DNA of 64,000 nucleotides from contig NC_081413.1 of assembly GCF_030272615.1 (NCBI RefSeq), positions 23,066,501 to 23,130,500 on the forward strand, read 5' to 3'. Both the position numbers and the translations under genes were made by a program. This stretch comes from Cryptomeria japonica. Taxonomy: Eukaryota; Streptophyta; Pinopsida; Cupressales; Cupressaceae. The notes under the pieces were generated by a model, which was given only the letters and a program-made list of their open reading frames with translations, did not search any database and was not told where the DNA came from. This document shows, piece after piece, positions 11,166 to 23,171 of this stretch (within the stretch, counting starts at the first letter, position 1; every line of letters starts with the position of its first letter).

Positions 11166-12774
11166 TGATAACTCAATGATGAACCACCAGTACCAAACCG
11201 GTACTGAGAGGGGGGGGAGGGGTGAATCAGTACAGACACAAATACAGTCCAAAACTGGTTTGACAGCAAATACTCCAAATGACTGATAAATAGGGATACC
11301 AGTAAAACAAAGTGCAGCCGATAACATCCAGTATAGCTCAATCAGTCATGAACCGGTCACTCAATAAGCTTTTCTCTTAGCTCAATACCACAGTATCATT
11401 ATATTCTCATGCATAAACTAGTAAACTTAACCATTAGATCTTCACAACAGTGAGTTCAATATGTTTTATAGACAAGCATAAAACATAGAACCTCCATGTG
11501 CTTAACAGATAAAATAGAGCATCACAAGACAAGAGCATTACACATGACACACATATTTTTCAAGTGGAAACCCAACTGGGAAAAACCACGGTGGGGATGA
11601 ATACCCACAAGCTTCTTTTTGAACTCTTTAGAAGTCCGTTCTGTTAGGAGCCTTGTCCCGTTAAGGACATTACAATAGGTTCTGGTAGGAACCGATCCTG
11701 TTAAGGATCACCCGGTTAAGGGTTAAACCCGGTAGGATCACCTTGTTAGAGGATTTTAAGAACTCAATAGCTGAAAGGATCTCCTAAGCTTCTCTAGCTT
11801 CTCAGAACTCATTAACCTCGAGTTACCTGGTTAAGGGATTTGAAACAAGCCGATTAAGACCACACGATTTAAGGGATTTTGAATCAGGCCAGTTAAGGCT
11901 ACCTTGTTAGGGGATTTTACAACTATTGAAGTGGTTAGAGATCAACAGGTATTACAATGATCTATTAACAGCACTTAATGCTAATGCAGATCCGTTTAGG
12001 CTCCTCTTTTCCTTCTGCACATTCACTTTGCAGGTATCTCTTCTCTCCTTTGGTCTGGCAAGAATCACGTATCACTTTCCTTGGATACACACTCACAACT
12101 TTTGCCAACAACCTCAAACAGAAACCCAACATCGACCTTATAGGAAACATATAGGTCGGTAGCAAAACCCTAAACCCTAAATCAGTTAGGTTAAGCAATT
12201 CAAATGGTTCAATCCTGACCGTTGAATCATACTACATTAAATGCAACAATCTTGAATCAATCTCAAGACATTATCCATCATCCATTATCCACCGTTTTCA
12301 TGGCGGCTGACAACCCTTCACACGTTATCACCGTTTGACAGACTTTGCACATTCCTGAGGTAGATAGGAATAGTCATCTTCATGCAACATCCTTCATGCA
12401 CACAGAGCTTACGTGCCAACATGATCTGTCCTCCATCATACTGCTAACTCATCACACAAAGTTCACCGATTGAGTCACACAGACTTGAGGTAATCCAACT
12501 GGAAACCCCGAAGTGGAAGCTACCTACCAACGGGTAGTCATATAGTGCTTCTATGTGCTGGTTCCCATAACTTCATGCCGGTTCATTTTGAACAAATATG
12601 TTGCTTCACTTTGGCATATAAACTGGTTCACACATATGTCGGTTCCTCTCTCTTCACTTATCACATGTGCTGGTTCACACTGTGTCTCATATTGACATCA
12701 ATGACAACATACAATATCATCATGTCTTCATGCCAGTTCACATAAGGCTCATGCCAATTCACATAATGCCAACA
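11166..12774 (-). repeat. C1 3' LTR
   Basis: About 1.6 kb and collinear with 17178-18799. It contains the CCACGGTGGGGATGAATACC block and a chain of short GTTAAGG/GGATTT repeats (11640-11930). A double telomere-like motif AAACCCTAAACCCTAAA lies at 12164-12181. The TGATAAC start and AACA end are fixed by comparison with C2, whose ends are defined by a perfect target duplication. Confidence 0.92.
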
Positions 12775-12792
12775 ACCTCTCCCTTTGGCATT
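12775..12792 (-). other. C1 polypurine tract
   Basis: The reverse complement reads AATGCCAAAGGGAGAGGT and abuts the 3' LTR. C2 has the cleaner form AAAGGGGGAGAT at the same place. It primes plus-strand synthesis in this class of element. Confidence 0.8.
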
Positions 12793-13311
12793 GATGGCAA
12801 TATACAAAAGATATCTTCTCTGCTTCACATCTTCACCCCATTTACTACAGATATCTTTTCGCTTCACTCCTTCTCCCCCTTTGACAATAATGCCAAAGTG
12901 GAGGTACAATCATCATTGTTTCATCATGCTACTCCCCTTGAGGAGTAGCATCCATAAACACACCAATCAACCAAAGATTTGTCTTTTCAGTACCTGACTG
13001 ATGTGGACCAATCACTTTTAGTTCACCTCATGAAGGGGCAATACCCCTAATTCACCTCTCAAATGCACAAATGTTGTCTTTGGGAGAGGCTTGGTGAATA
13101 TGTCTGCTAACTACTCCTTACTGGACACATGCTCTAGTGCAATCTCTTTATTCTAAACCTTTTCCCTCAAGAAATGATACTTAAGCTCAAAATGCTTGGT
13201 TCTAGAATTTAAAATCGGATTCTTTGATATATTGATAGCACTTGTGTTATCACAGAATATACCTACTGGTTCAGATATAGGGATCTTGAAGCCTTCTAGT
13301 ACATGCTTCAT
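12793..13311 (-). other. C1 region between RNase H and polypurine tract
   Basis: The minus-strand sequence continues the RNase H end for a short way and is then non-coding. It is collinear with 29886-30365 of C2. No additional gene. Confidence 0.6.
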
Positions 13312-14502
13312 CTATATTGTCTGAGTGCAGTTCATGAAAGCTGCAACATACTTTGCTTCTGCTCTAGACTCAGAGATGCAACTTTGCTTTTTACTCATCC
13401 ATGAGACCAGTCTACCACCAAGAAAGAATGCACCACCGGTTGTGCTCTTCCGGTCATCCACATTACTGGCCCAATCAGCATTTGTGAATACTTTCAGATT
13501 GAAATTATTGTTGTATGGGTACCACAATCCATAGTCAACTGTTCCCTTCATATACCTAAGAATCCACTTGACTACACTCAAGTGAGATTCTCTTGGACTC
13601 TTTTGGAACCTTGCAGTGATGCCAACTGCATGTGCAATATCCGATCTGCTATGCACTACATAATGCAACTTTCCAATCATTGATCGGTATTCCTTCTCAT
13701 CAACCAGTGCGGAATCATCCTCCTTTGTCAATTTGCAACCGGTCACCATCGATGTATCAACCGGTTTGCTATCTTCCATGCCAAAAGTCTTCAACACCTC
13801 TTTGACATATTTGGACTGAGTGATGAAGATTCCATCTTTCATCTGTTGGATCTGTAGTCCAATGAAGAACTTAATCTCCCCTATGAGTGACATCTCAAAC
13901 TCTTTCTTCATCTCATCAGCAAACTCATGACTCATCTTGTCATCTCCACCAAAGATGATGTCATCAACAAAAACTTCATAGATTAGATTCTGATCTTCTT
14001 CAGACTTCAAGTAGATATTGCTATCTTCACTTGTTCTCTCAAATCCAGTCTTCACAAGATGGGAATGTAGGCACTCATACCATGCCCTAGGTGCTTGCTT
14101 TAGACCATATAATGCTTTATGTAGCCTACATACCATGTCACTGTCTTTAGATAGGGCAAACCCATCTGGATGCTCAATATAAACCTCCTCTTCAAGTACA
14201 CCATGTAGGAATGCAGATTTTACATCCATTCGATATACCTTGAACCTCTTAAAAGTTGCATATGCAAGAAACATATGAACTCCTTCCAATCTGGCTACAG
14301 GAGCAAAGGTTTCCCCATAGTCTTCACCTTCTTCTTGAGCATATCCTTTGCATACCAGTCTGGCTTTATTCCTAACCACTGTGCCATCTTCATTCGACTT
14401 ATTTCTAAACACCCATTTGGTGCCAATGACATTTTTATGCTTTGGTCTGGGTACCAAGGACCATGTACCATTTTTCTCTATCTGGTCAAGTTCTTCGTCC
14501 AT
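13312..14502 (-). pseudogene. C1 reverse transcriptase and RNase H
   Basis: A 396-codon open stretch. It starts in the linker ([20 protein letters not shown]), then has the RT core with [33 protein letters not shown] and the catalytic box as FVDDIIFGG (YVDD is usual). RNase H follows, with [20 protein letters not shown] and [15 protein letters not shown]. The usual Asp pair of the D-A-D-W motif reads NAD, so RNase H is probably impaired. The enzyme would make cDNA in virus-like particles. It is cut off from the upstream pol by stops at about 14503-14655. Confidence 0.92.
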
Positions 14503-14655
14503 TGCCTTGATCTAGTCTTCATCTTTATGAGCCTCCTGGAATGACTTAGGCTCAAATTCATAGATCATACATAAGTTTTCTCTGATCTTTCTTCTGGTAA
14601 GGATTCCTGCGTCCTTATCACCTATGATCTGCTTGGGATCATGATTCAACTTGAC

Positions 14656-15213
14656 ATATCAAGGAATGGTCTTAACTGGTTCTTCTTGTTTTTCTTCTTC
14701 TTCCTCATCTTCATCAGTATCAACATTCACCGGTTCAGGAACACTGTTACTGGTACTAGGTTTACTAGCAACCGGTTCCCAGAAGGTTGCAACTAGTTCA
14801 TTTACAACTTGCTCACTGCTAGTTTCCTCAGCCTTCTCAGAGGATTCATCAACTCTTACATTGATGCTTTCCATAATTCACTAAGTCCAATTGTTGTAGC
14901 ACTTGAAAGCTTTACTCTTGGTGGAATATCCTAGAAATATACCTTCATCACATTTAGCTTCAAATTTGCCCTGATGTTCACTCCTCTTGATGTAAAATTT
15001 GCTACCAAATACCTAAAGTAGTTAACCACAAGTGTCTTACCAGTCCAATACTCATAAGGAGTTTTGTCCTTACCCTTTTTGATGAGTACCCGGTTCATAG
15101 TGTAGACTGCAGTTTTCACCGCTTCTCTCCAAAAGGTGTGAGCAACCTTTCTATGGATCAACATAGTTCTAGCTGCTTCAACCATAGTCCAATTATTCCT
15201 CTCTGCTAGGCCA
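14656..15213 (-). pseudogene. C1 integrase C-terminal part and acidic linker
   Basis: Two broken frames. 15185-14931 starts [20 protein letters not shown], the integrase region after the catalytic Glu, with the [10 protein letters not shown] block. 14874-14659 is an acidic linker (VNVDTDEDEEEEEKQEE) leading to RT. Both are in the same order as the single longer frame 32225-30657 of C2, which shows that the breaks here are secondary. Confidence 0.85.
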
Positions 15214-16205
15214 TTCTACTGTGGAGTCCGGGGGGCAGACAGTTGTCTCTTGATGCCAAATTCTTCATAGTACTTGTTGAATTCACTGGAAGTGAATTCC
15301 CCTCCTTGATCAGTTCTGAGACACTTGATCCTTTTACCACTTTCCTTCTCCACTAATGCTCTGAAAGATTTGAATTTTCCAAAAGCCTTAGACTTGTCTT
15401 TCAAGAATGTGACCCACATCATTCTTGAGCAGTCATCAGTGAGAATCATGAAGTACCTATCACCCTCCACACTTCTAGTTTTCATAGGACCACATAAATC
15501 AGTATGCACAAGATCAAGCAAGTTGTCAGCAGTGAAAGATTTACCTTTAAAGGTTGAGGAAGACATTTTCCCCAATTGACATTCTCTACACAAGGTATTA
15601 TCCGGTTTGCTCAGCACCGGCAACCCTCTAATTGCCTTGATCTTACTAGCCTTTACAATGTTATCAAAGTTCACATGGCAAAATCTCCTATGCCATATCC
15701 AGCTATCATCAATCTTAGACATAAGACATGTACTTATATTCACCTTTAGATGAAATATGTTACCTTTAGTCTGCATGCCGGTGGCTACCAATTTACCATC
15801 TTCACCTTTGATTCTGCAAACTCCATTCTTGAATTGCAGAGTGAGGCCACTGTCATTTAACTGGGCAACACTTAGAAGGTTGTGTCTGAGACCATCAACC
15901 CAATACACATTGTCAGCACTACTCTTTCCATTCAAGGAGATGGACCCTCTGCCTTTGACCATGCATGGTGCATCATTGCCAGAGTGAACCACACAACAAT
16001 CATACTCTTCTAAGGATAGAAACTTTCTCCAATCACCAGTCATATGGTGAGAACAGCCACTGTCAATGATCCACTCATTGGAATCATCAAACTGGGAGAC
16101 AAGAGCCTTCTTGTTTGCCACATCTTCCTTTACAGCAACGAACACAATGTCTTCATTCTCTTCATCTTCTGATTCCTCATCTGTGACACCTTCATCAACT
16201 GCCAC
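15214..16205 (-). pseudogene. C1 protease and integrase N-terminal part
   Basis: A 329-codon open stretch. Acidic gag tail, then the copia protease motif WIIDSGCSHHMTG (catalytic Asp near residue 48). Next come the pre-integrase zinc-binding region (WHRRFCHVNF ... CRECQLGK) and the integrase core up to LRTDQGGEF. The frame stops at TAG in TPQ*NG, immediately before the ER of the expected catalytic Glu motif. C2 has a stop at exactly the same codon. Confidence 0.9.
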
Positions 16206-16277
16206 AAAACAATTTCTCCAGTTTCCTCCTTTGAATTTCTTGAACCTCTCCAGTTTTTCCTTGTTGTCACTATTAGG

Positions 16278-17108
16278 TCAGTTCATAGCAATATGTCCTA
16301 TCCGGTTATAGGAGAAACATTTCAAAGGAAGATTACCTTTGTATTTACCAGTCCCTTTTGAAAATCTCCTACCAGGAAGAGATTCAAATTCCATCAGAAA
16401 CTCTTCATCCTTCATTTCTCTGTTCTGACTGGGTTCCCCACTAGTGCTAGCCTCTTTTCCTTTTCTAGATGGTATAGCAGAAGCTTTAAAAGCTGATTCT
16501 GACTTTTGAACACTACCATCAAAACTATTTAGCTCATAGGCTGTCAACTTGGCTATGATGGAGTCCAAGGACGCCTTAGACTTGTCTATTGATCTCAGTT
16601 CCTGAATAGCAGCAACCCTTATTGCATAGACCGGCAATAGGGATCTCAGGACTTTACTTACCACAATGGAATCTTCTATTTTGCCACCTAAACTCTTTAT
16701 TTATCCAACAACTATTTTGATTCTTATTCCATACTGCTGAATGGTCTCTCCTTCAACCATCCGCATGTCTTCAAACTTTCCTCTCAGGCTCTCTTCCTTA
16801 GCCTATTTTACATGCTCATCACCACCATAGATATTTTCAAGAGCATCCCATACCTCTTTGGGATTTGCCTTGTCCTAAACATCAATAAACTCAATGTCAA
16901 AAATACTACTAATGAGGGCTTCCATGACTTGCCCATTTTCTTATATCTCTCTCTTTTGGTCATCGGTGAGAGTACCGGTAGGAACAACATATACATTTTC
17001 AACATAACTCTAGTGTTGAACACCCATGCTTTTCATGAATATCTTCATCCTGTCCTTCCATATACCAAAGTTTTCCTTGTTGAACTTTGGACCTTCCCTC
17101 TTCATCAT
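16278..17108 (-). pseudogene. C1 gag (capsid and nucleocapsid)
   Basis: Start ATG inferred at 17108 by comparison with C2. N-terminal and central capsid regions are in several frames: a frame at 17023-16808, then 16664-16278 with MVSKVLRSLLPVYAIRV, the copia gag C-terminal helix region. The zinc knuckle CX2CX4HX4C is ruined: CFSYNRIGHIAMN has Tyr for the second Cys, and TGA replaces the last Cys. In life, gag forms the particle that holds the RNA. Pol follows in the same frame, so this was one polyprotein. Confidence 0.85.
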
Positions 17109-17158
17109 TTGGCTAGGATCTTTTCCTCAAGGAGTTAAGCTTACAACACAGAGGATCT

Positions 17159-17177
17159 GGAGTTCCCTAATACCAAT
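17159..17177 (-). other. C1 primer binding site
   Basis: The reverse complement reads ATTGGTATTAGGGAACTCC directly after the 5' LTR. It is a slightly altered TGGTATCAGAGC, the plant initiator-Met tRNA site; C2 keeps a closer match. Confidence 0.8.
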
Positions 17178-18799
17178 TGATAACTTAATGATGAACCCCT
17201 AGTACAAAATCAGTACTGAGAGCGAGGGGGTGAATCAGTACATACACAAATATAGTTCAAAACTAGTTTGACAGCAAATACTCCAAATGACTGATAAACA
17301 GGGATACCGGTAAAACAGAGTGCAGCTAGTAACATCCAGTATAGCTCAACCAGTCATGAACTGGTCACTCAATAAGCTTTTCTCTTAGCTCAATACCACA
17401 GTATCATTATATTCTCATGCATAAACTAGTAAACTTAACCATTAGATCTTCACAATAGTGAGTTCAATATGTTTTATAGACAAGCATAAAACATAGAACC
17501 TTCATGTGCTTAACAGATAAAATAGAGCATCACAAGACAAGAGCATTACACATGACACACATATTTTTCAAGTGGAAACCCAACTGGGAAAAACCACGGT
17601 GGGGATGAATACCCACAAGCTTCTTTTTGAACTCTTTAGAAGTCCGCTCTGTTAGGAGCCTTGTCCAGTTAAGGACATTACAATAGGTTCTGGTAGGAAC
17701 CGATCCTGTTAAGGATCACCCAGCTAAGGGATACCCGGTTAAGGGTTAAACCTGATAGGGTCACCTTGTTAGAGGATTTTAATAACTCAATAACTGAAAG
17801 GATCTCCTAAGCTTCTCTAGATTCTCAGAACTCATTAGCCCTGAGTTACCCGGTTAAGGGATTTGAAACAAGCTGATTAAGACCACCCGATTTAAGGGAT
17901 TTTGAATCAAGCTAGTTAAGGCTACCCTGTTAGGGGATTTTACAACTGTTGAAGTGGTTAGAGATCAATAGGTATTACAATGATCTATTAATAGCACTTA
18001 ATGCTAATGCAGATCCATTTAGGCTCCTCTTTTCCTTCTACACATTCACTTTGCAGGTATCTCTTCTCTCCTTTGGTCTGGCAAGAATCATGTATCACTT
18101 TCCTTGGATACACACTCACAACTTTTGCCAACAACCTTAGACAAAAACCCAACATTGACCTTATAGGAAAACATACAGGTCGGTAGCAAAAACCCTAAAC
18201 CCTAAACCAGTTAGGTTAAGCAATTCAAACGGTTCAATCCTGACCATTGAATCATACTGCATTAAATGCAACAATCTTTAATCGATCTCAAGACATTCTC
18301 CATCATCCATTATCCACCATTTTCATGGCGGCTGACAACCCTTCATGCATTATCACCGTTTGACAGACTTCACACATTCCCGAGGTAGATAGGAATACTC
18401 ATCTTCATGCAAGATCCTTCACACACACAGAGCTTACGTGCCAACACGATCTGTCCTCCATCATACTGCTAACTCATCACACAAAGATCACCGATTGAGT
18501 CACACAGACTTGAGGTAATCCAACTGGAAACCCCGAAGTGGAAACTGCCTACCAACCGGTAGTCATACAGTGCTTCCATGTGTCGGTTCCCATAACTTCA
18601 TGCCGGTTCATTTTGAACAAATATGCCGCTTCACTTTGGCATATAAACCGGTTCACACATATGTTGGTTCCTCTCTCTTCACTTATCACATGTGCCAGTT
18701 CACACTATGTCTCATATTGACATCAATGACAACATACAATATCATTATGTCTTCATGCCAGTTCACATAAGGCTCATGCCGGTTCACATAATGCTAACA
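17178..18799 (-). repeat. C1 5' LTR
   Basis: Collinear with 11166-12774, with scattered substitutions and small indels (for example an extra short GGATACCCGGTTAAGG-type unit near 17730). The telomere-like motif is at 18188-18207. In the element's direction this LTR would hold the promoter; I could not pick a clear TATA box. Confidence 0.92.
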
Positions 18800-19250
18800 T
18801 ATGTGGGCACATTAGGCAAAGATGTAGGAATGGGAATGGAAAGACCAAGGGCTTCGACACAACTTATTATTGGCATAACATTAGAATCAACAATATGAGC
18901 ATTACCATGCAAAATTTTCATATGATTTTAGTTACTTTGAATCATTCTTGCCAGGCCTTCAATCAATCATAATCCCCTACTATCCAAGTGTTATTGACCC
19001 ATTATTCTTTAAATCCTATCCAAGTCATAGTCAATATTCCCCAATTGATTAATAATTACATGAGTTATGGAGTCATCCTCATCATTAGAAATCTGAGGGG
19101 GATGGATTTATGTAATGTTAGGTATGTCTTTTGTGGGAATAGAGGATTCACTCAAGTTCCCATTGAGTAGGTTATTTATCCCACACTCACACCCCTTGGT
19201 ATTTAAACTTTGTGGATTCACAGGTTTATAACTTCTCACTCCGATATTAG
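18800..19250 (-). pseudogene. E1 gag N-terminus, continued right of C1
   Basis: Minus-strand continuation of the gag remnant at 10291-11165. It retains the Pro/Ser-rich N-terminal style of gypsy gag (for example GLSIPIPTSLPNVPTY across the junction). Frames are broken. The plus-strand frame at 18988-19170 has no domain. Confidence 0.45.
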
Positions 19251-19684
19251 GTATGGAAGAAAGGGTAGTGAAACTCATATACAAAGAGGGAAAAGCTAAA
19301 TGAATGGATTTTCACTCACTATACATCTCATACAATTGATACTTCTAGAAACAGTTAATATTTAACAATGCAAATTCCCAATAGAATGATTGATTAACTA
19401 GCACAATATGTGAAATAAATTATAGATGTGAACAAAAAAATATTTCTGAATATGTAATTAATATGAAACAACAATCAGATCTAAGAATATAAATTTTAAA
19501 TTATACATTATACATTTAACAAGTCAATTTCATCAAAATATTTAGGGTTTTGTGAATTAGACATCTAAATTTATGTAATTTTATTGCATAAATGATGTAT
19601 TTCAGAAATGATTGCAAATGTAAATTAATTAAATACATAAATCAATTATAACTTAAAATGAAAATGTGAATTAATGCAAGCACC
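19251..19684 (-). other. E1 leader region
   Basis: AT-rich sequence between the gag remnant and the E1 primer site, without frames. This is the position of the untranslated leader of E1. Confidence 0.4.
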
Positions 19685-19703
19685 ATGTCAAGTTCACCAA
19701 AAA
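19685..19703 (-). other. E1 primer binding site
   Basis: The reverse complement reads TTTTTGGTGAACTTGACAT after a TTTACA end. R0 has TTTTTGGTGACTCTGCTAAG at the same structural place (52642). Both are the TTTTTGGTGACTC-type primer site seen in many plant gypsy elements. Confidence 0.55.
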
Positions 19704-22139
19704 TGTAAAGGAAATATAATTCACAAGTATATGCATACAAACTAGGAACTAGACCTACTTCCTAATTTGATTAAATTTATGGAAAGGCATGAATTTAATT
19801 GGCTCAATCATAAATTTGATTAAAATGGACTAAGAAAAACGTATATTGAAGACTCATTGTTTGAGTTGAAAATGAGATATGGAAAGATATAAATTAAATG
19901 CAAGATCTTGGGCTAAAGGTGTAAAATTGACAAAAATTGACAAAAATAAATAGTTTTAGATTTGAAATGCAATATTAAGTACAAATATATAACAAGGAAT
20001 CTAAGAATAATTTGTCCAAAATATGGGCCTAAAAGAGTAGAATAATAGTGCTCCTAGCAAACATGCCCTTCAAGTGTTGGATGTAGGCAACAACTATCTT
20101 TTCAAGATTAGAATGTAATCTTGAATTTGTTCTCCTAAAATTCCAAAATTATTAGACATAGGTGTGTGGGGTAACCTTTTCCTCCACTTTTCACCTCTAC
20201 AAAAGCGAGATCTGATTATTTATGTCTATTCTAGTTGATTAGGTAATTGTGTCTTCTTAACCTATCACTAACAGATAAAATAAGAGAAATTGTGTTGTTG
20301 ATAGGGGTTTCCTTAGGTCAAAACTTGGGTTCGGTATTAACCTATAATTAAATTGAAATTTGAAATGAATTTAACTATAAAGTGTTCATTTATAAGGTTA
20401 GAGGCTAGATCTAAATTTAAATATTGAAATTAGAATGCTATACCTTGATGAGTCTTCCTTTGAAGTCTTCATGCCAAGGTTGATGATGTCAGCTATGAAA
20501 GTAGGATTTTATCATAATGTCTTGATCATGGATGTCATCTTGAACTCTTAAAATCTAAATACTAACCTCTCCTTCATTTCATTGATAATATTTGATTTCT
20601 TGTTCACTTGAATTGAATCTTACTCTTAAGAAATTGAATTGGAAACTTGTGGATAAATTATAGAATTGTCTAAATGAGAGGGTAAGGATTGATTTTATAC
20701 GTCACCCCATGAAATGTTTTTTAACTATCAAAGATGTCTGACATGTTAAGGGAATTCCTACCCAATTTTTCTATTTGTTGTCAAGTCCAAAATTGGGCCC
20801 ATTTAAGTGAGATGGGGGCTCTTGGGGTGCTATTTCCCAGGGAAAGGATGCTTGGGGTATCTTTTTTCAAGGACAATCATGCTTAGGGAGTCCTTGTATA
20901 GCCTATCAAAGCTGAACTCAAGACCACTGAACTGAGTGAACATGAAGATTAAGATTTCAAGCCAATGTGAGTTGAATCAAACATGGTCAAAGCATGGAAG
21001 ATAAAATTAAAGTGAGGCATAAGTAACAATGAAATTGTATAGGGATACAATTAATGATGCTACATTTAGCCTATAATTTAGTGGAAGTATGAGCCTATGC
21101 TCATACTCTCGATAAAGTATAGAATACCATTGAAAAAATTTCATCAAAATTTTAAACAGGCAAGACACACCATGCCAGCAGGGACTTATCCTTACTATGA
21201 GTCATGTAGAGAAAAAAAATTGAAATAAAAAATTAGTGAAAAAGATTACAAAGAAAAAGGCTCATATTACAATGCAATTTGAATAATGAATTGACATGTC
21301 ATCCAATGTGTGATCAAAGTGTATGAACCAAACCTTGTGGCATGTGCACAAAGTGTAACAAAGAGAAAATTTTATACACCCACATTAAAGCAATTGCACA
21401 TGCCTTACCAAGAAAAAATGTTGTAAGATAGCATACATACATCCAAAAGATAAGAAGGTTTCCACAATGACATTCCCCCAAGAAAGCAGAAATCAAGGGT
21501 GATGGAGCACAAGATAGAAAGAGAGCACATAATTGGGGACAATACACACATTTGATAAATGATATATGTCAAATATGATTGTATTGAACTGACCTCATCC
21601 CCTAAAGGTTGTGAAACTAAAACCACAATGGAAGAAGAGTAGATAAAATGATAAATAAAAGTCTTTTTGGGTCAACAAGATTCATACAAAAAATAGATAT
21701 CCCAATGGTTTTCATCGTCCCCAAGTAGACAGCACAAAATCACATTTTTAATATAACATAAATATGACATATAGAAGAATTGAGATACAAATAGATGAAT
21801 GCCACAAAAGGTAAGGTCCCTTTATTACCTTTCACTAATACAAAAACAAGAGTCATGCAAAGAGAGTAACAAAACATAAAAATATATCAAGCAGTATGTC
21901 ACGGAGCAGGAACATCACATGCAAGAAAACACCCAAAAGGGAATCCATTGTACAACTGAAGCTAGTCTAGAGAATCATATACCTCTCAATCACACTAAAT
22001 AATATATTTAGGGATGTTGGAAAATATGCGATACGAGACACAACAAGTAGGTAGATGGACATAGAGCGACTTCCAAACAAAGACCATTCTCTAATGATGA
22101 GTCACTTTGTTTGTCACTAGGAGCTAGGATTAATGATTT
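19704..22139 (-). other. Probable E1 5' LTR followed by unassigned AT-rich sequence
   Basis: Starts TGTAAAG, which on the minus strand would be an LTR ending in CA, right beside the primer site. No second copy is present in the window, so the LTR right end cannot be fixed. The remainder up to 22139 has short frames (21314-21626 minus) without domains. Confidence 0.35.
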
Positions 22140-22993
22140 TTAAAATATCAAGGATAACTCATGATGAATTGCAATAATCTCATACATATCATGAGAATCA
22201 TCAGTATCCACATTTTCTACATCAACAATATTATTAGCATCATTATCATCATATAAATTAATCATGATAAGATATTTAACCATTAATGGAAATGAATTAT
22301 CATTTTTTATTGAAAATTTTAAATTTTTACATGGTTGATTATGATAAACTTCATCCCTTGGGCTGAGAAATGATTGGGCAAATGGGATAAAGTCAACATT
22401 TGGCATCTGAGGGGGGTAAATATTTTATAAAATAAGTTCATGAGCCTTAGTGGCATGGTGTGTTTGTTGGCAGTCTATTGCACTATGATTTCTCTTGGTT
22501 CAATTCAAAACTTGTAGAGGTTGGGGATCAATCAAAATAGGTTTATTTTCTTCCATTGTAGGGGAAGGAATAGAAGAAACCTCACTAGGCTGAGAGATGC
22601 AGTATGCTAGGAATTTTCCTTTAAAGGATTTAAGAAGTAGGACAACTACATATATAGGAGGAATAGAAGGTGTAAGAAGAAGTTTAGGTCCAAAATCAAG
22701 AGAAGGAATATCCATGGGTGAAGGATCCTTAGATTTAATCATGGATTATATCCTTTTAGGTTTGAATTTTTGATAAGATAACAAATGGAGATATTCTTGG
22801 GGTTTTAAAGGTTCAAACTTATCATGCAAAAATAAATCTAAGAACTTAGTGCCAACCTCAACGAGAAGAGTGATGGAGCCTATAGTGGGACAAAAATGGC
22901 CACCATGCACATTAATCATAACATTGGATTTCTCTTAAGTATATTTATAATAATTTTAAGTATAGAGATGTGCTTTATTAATAACATTCACCA
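22140..22993 (-). pseudogene. E2 gypsy protease and spacer remnant
   Basis: 22845-22993 is a decayed retropepsin (GHFCPTIGSITLLVEVGTK) that aligns with the E1 protease at 9430-9560. Downstream on the minus strand, frames 22742-22500 and 22406-22140 are a long spacer with MPNVDFIPFAQSF, CKNLKFSIKND and VENVDTDDSHDMYEI, which I do not recognise beyond a retroelement spacer. Homology to E1 stops exactly at 22993, where R0 begins, so E2 is the host of R0; the rest of E2 should lie right of the window. Confidence 0.55.
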
Positions 22994-23171
22994 TGTTGTC
23001 CATATTTTTGTCTAAGTCACAAAATAGTTCAACCCCTACAAACTTTATCCAATCTGTATTCCACGTGCTCCAAGCATTCTTTTAGAGGTCTCATGCATGA
23101 TTTAGGACCCTCGATTCTTGATTCAGAGGTTCTAGTCAATTTTTGGATCTTTTAAGTTAGTTTTCTTTTTT

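Larger units (their letters stand above)
11166..18799 (-). mobile_element. C1: Ty1/copia retrotransposon
   Basis: Complete but inactive element, 7.6 kb. It has LTRs 11166-12774 and 17178-18799, a polypurine tract inside the left LTR, an iMet-type primer site inside the right LTR, and gag-protease-integrase-RT-RNase H in copia order on the minus strand. The LTRs start TGATAAC and end AACA as written on the plus strand. The flanks are TATTA and TATGT, so a 5-bp target duplication would need two mutations. C2 at 28652-35787 is a close relative. C1 is inserted in the gag remnant of E1. Confidence 0.93.

Noticed and set aside
15325-15579. Plus-strand frame of 84 codons over C1 integrase, and similar frames over the pol genes of C1, C2, G1 and G3
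   Set aside because: They are complementary shadows of recognised minus-strand genes and lack domains of their own.
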